From Parvibaculum sp. (lineage in GTDB: Bacteria > Pseudomonadota > Alphaproteobacteria > Parvibaculales > Parvibaculaceae), in contig JACIYQ010000166.1 in assembly GCA_014359855.1 (NCBI GenBank), positions 1 through 5,096 on the forward strand: a stretch of 5,096 bases of DNA. Direction: 5' to 3'. The notes under the pieces are model-generated. The model did no database searches. It had not been told where the DNA came from and saw only the letters and a program-made list of their open reading frames with translations. A program made the position numbers and the translations under genes. Positions 3,954-5,096 of the stretch are shown here, one piece after another (the stretch's first letter is position 1; the number at the start of each line of letters is the position of its first letter).

Positions 3954-5096
3954 TCATACGTCCTGATCCCGGAAGCCGTTCACGATCGGGTAGCGGCGGT
4001 CGCGGCCGAAATTGCGTGCCGTGACCTTGACGCCGGGCGCGGCCTGGCGGCGCTTGTATTCCGAGATGTAGAGAAGATGCTCGATGCGCTTCACGAGGTC
4101 GCGGTCGTGGCCGCGATCCACGATCTCGCGCACGGACATCTCCTCTTCGACGAGGCAGTGGAGAATGTCGTCCAGCACCTCGTAGGGCGGGAGCGAATCC
4201 TCGTCCTTCTGGTCGGGACGCAGCTCGGCGGAGGGCGGGCGCGTGATGATGTTTTCCGGGATCACCCTGCCCTTCGGCCCCAGACATCCTTTCGGCATGT
4301 TCTCGTTGCGCCAGCGGGCCATGCGGAAGACGCGCGTCTTGTAGAGATCCTTGACCGGATTGAAGCCGCCATTCATGTCGCCATAGATGGTGGCATAGCC
4401 GGCCGAGACTTCCGACTTGTTGCCCGTCGTCAGCAGCATGGAGCCGAACTTGTTCGAGATCGCCATGAGGATGACGCCACGCGCGCGGGACTGGAGGTTT
4501 TCCTCCGTCGTGCCGGACTGGGTGCCCTCGAAGAGTTTTTCGAGGGCGGAAGTGAAGCCCGTGACGGGTTCCTCGATGGGAACGATGTCGTAGCGCACGC
4601 CGAGAAGTTTCGCGCATTCGGCGGCATCGCCGAGGCTTTCCGGCGAGGTGTAGCGGTAGGGCAGCATGACGCAATGGACCTTGTCCGCGCCCAGCGCATC
4701 GACGGCGATGGCGGCGACGAGTGCCGAGTCGATGCCGCCGGAGAGACCGAGGACGACGCCGGGGAAACGGTTTTTCGTGACGTAGTCGCGCAGACCCTGC
4801 ACCACGGCGAGATAGAGCGCTTCGTCGCCCTCCTCTATCGCCGCGCGCTCGCCCATTGCGCAGACCCAGCCCTTCGCCTCGCGCGTCCAGTCCGTAAAGA
4901 CGGTCTTCTCTTCCCAGGCCGGCATCTGGATGGGGAGCGAGAGGTCGGCATTGAGCACGAAGGAGGCGCCGTCGAAGACGAGTTCGTCCTGCCCGCCGAG
5001 CTGGTTCACATAGGCGAGCGGGAGACCGCTTTCCTTGATGCGGGAGACGGCGAGGTTCATGCGCGCGTCGAACTTGTTGAAGTCGTAGGGCGAGCC
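3954..5096 (-). CDS. nadE: Glutamine-dependent NAD+ synthetase (5' end outside window)
   Basis: The last 380 residues of the enzyme that makes NAD+ from deamido-NAD+, ATP and glutamine, the final step of NAD synthesis. The frame stays open to the right edge (first visible residues GSPYDFNKFDAR), so roughly 170-180 N-terminal residues, including most of the nitrilase-like glutaminase domain and probably its catalytic Cys, lie outside; full-length relatives are about 550 residues. The end of the glutaminase domain is visible as VNQLGGQDELVFDGAS (30-45 of the visible part). The synthetase domain shows the ATP-pyrophosphatase loop LSGGIDSAL (118-126), ENLQSRARG (199-207), TTGNKSE (223-229), YGDMNGGFNPVKDLYKT (238-254) and the RPPSAELRPDQKDEDSLPPYE region (from about 286). 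The glutaminase part and long length separate it from the small ammonia-dependent NadE. It lies 322 nt upstream of gltX on the same strand, separated by repeats, so cotranscription is doubtful. The edge truncation is not a mutation. Confidence 0.95.
   Translation of the reverse strand, partial: GSPYDFNKFDARMNLAVSRIKESGLPLAYVNQLGGQDELVFDGASFVLNADLSLPIQMPAWEEKTVFTDWTREAKGWVCAMGERAAIEEGDEALYLAVVQGLRDYVTKNRFPGVVLGLSGGIDSALVAAIAVDALGADKVHCVMLPYRYTSPESLGDAAECAKLLGVRYDIVPIEEPVTGFTSALEKLFEGTQSGTTEENLQSRARGVILMAISNKFGSMLLTTGNKSEVSAGYATIYGDMNGGFNPVKDLYKTRVFRMARWRNENMPKGCLGPKGRVIPENIITRPPSAELRPDQKDEDSLPPYEVLDDILHCLVEEEMSVREIVDRGHDRDLVKRIEHLLYISEYKRRQAAPGVKVTARNFGRDRRYPIVNGFRDQDV

Noticed and set aside
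3628..4674. 348-codon minus-strand frame overlapping nadE out of frame and running into the intergenic repeats
   Set aside because: The nadE synthetase motifs are in another frame of the same strand, and the tail of this frame is only repeat translation.
1..5096. CRISPR array, toxin-antitoxin pair, phage or defence genes
   Set aside because: No regularly spaced repeats with unique spacers, and no coding capacity outside the three housekeeping genes and the short leader ORF.

Overview
The window is a high-GC chromosomal segment carrying three housekeeping genes, all read from the minus strand. In transcription order they are the 3' two-thirds of nadE (glutamine-dependent NAD+ synthetase, cut by the right edge), gltX (glutamyl-tRNA synthetase) and cimA (citramalate synthase). 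The protein types, the strong GC bias at third codon positions, and intergenic palindromes of the 'ggccatccacgtcttt' kind all suggest an alphaproteobacterium, probably in or near the Rhizobiales (Parvibaculum-like genomes come to mind). The genus is an impression, not a demonstration.

Layout, left to right: 1-372 has no convincing gene. It holds short direct repeats, a palindromic dispersed repeat (copy A) whose inner hairpin could terminate cimA transcription, and a second small palindrome next to the cimA stop. cimA occupies 373-2031. The 244-nt gap 2032-2275 between gltX and cimA holds a 15-codon ORF with a good ribosome-binding site, rich in Ile/Leu/Val codons. It is followed by GC-rich segments that can pair in mutually exclusive ways, and then by a hairpin just before the cimA ribosome-binding site. 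gltX occupies 2276-3631. The 322-nt gap 3632-3953 is almost entirely repeats: palindromic repeat copy B, a 12-bp tandem duplication, a three-way-junction-like element and a GC-rich palindrome. nadE runs from 3954 off the right edge.

Functionally, CimA starts threonine-independent isoleucine synthesis (pyruvate + acetyl-CoA to citramalate), GltX charges tRNA with glutamate, and NadE makes NAD+ from deamido-NAD+ and glutamine. They share no pathway, and the two gaps make one tight operon unlikely. The most interesting candidate is the possible branched-chain amino acid leader peptide upstream of cimA, which would fit translation-coupled attenuation of isoleucine synthesis. It is an inference from sequence: I see no clear U-tailed terminator, so the mechanism is open. 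No defence system, CRISPR array, RNA gene or intact mobile element was found.
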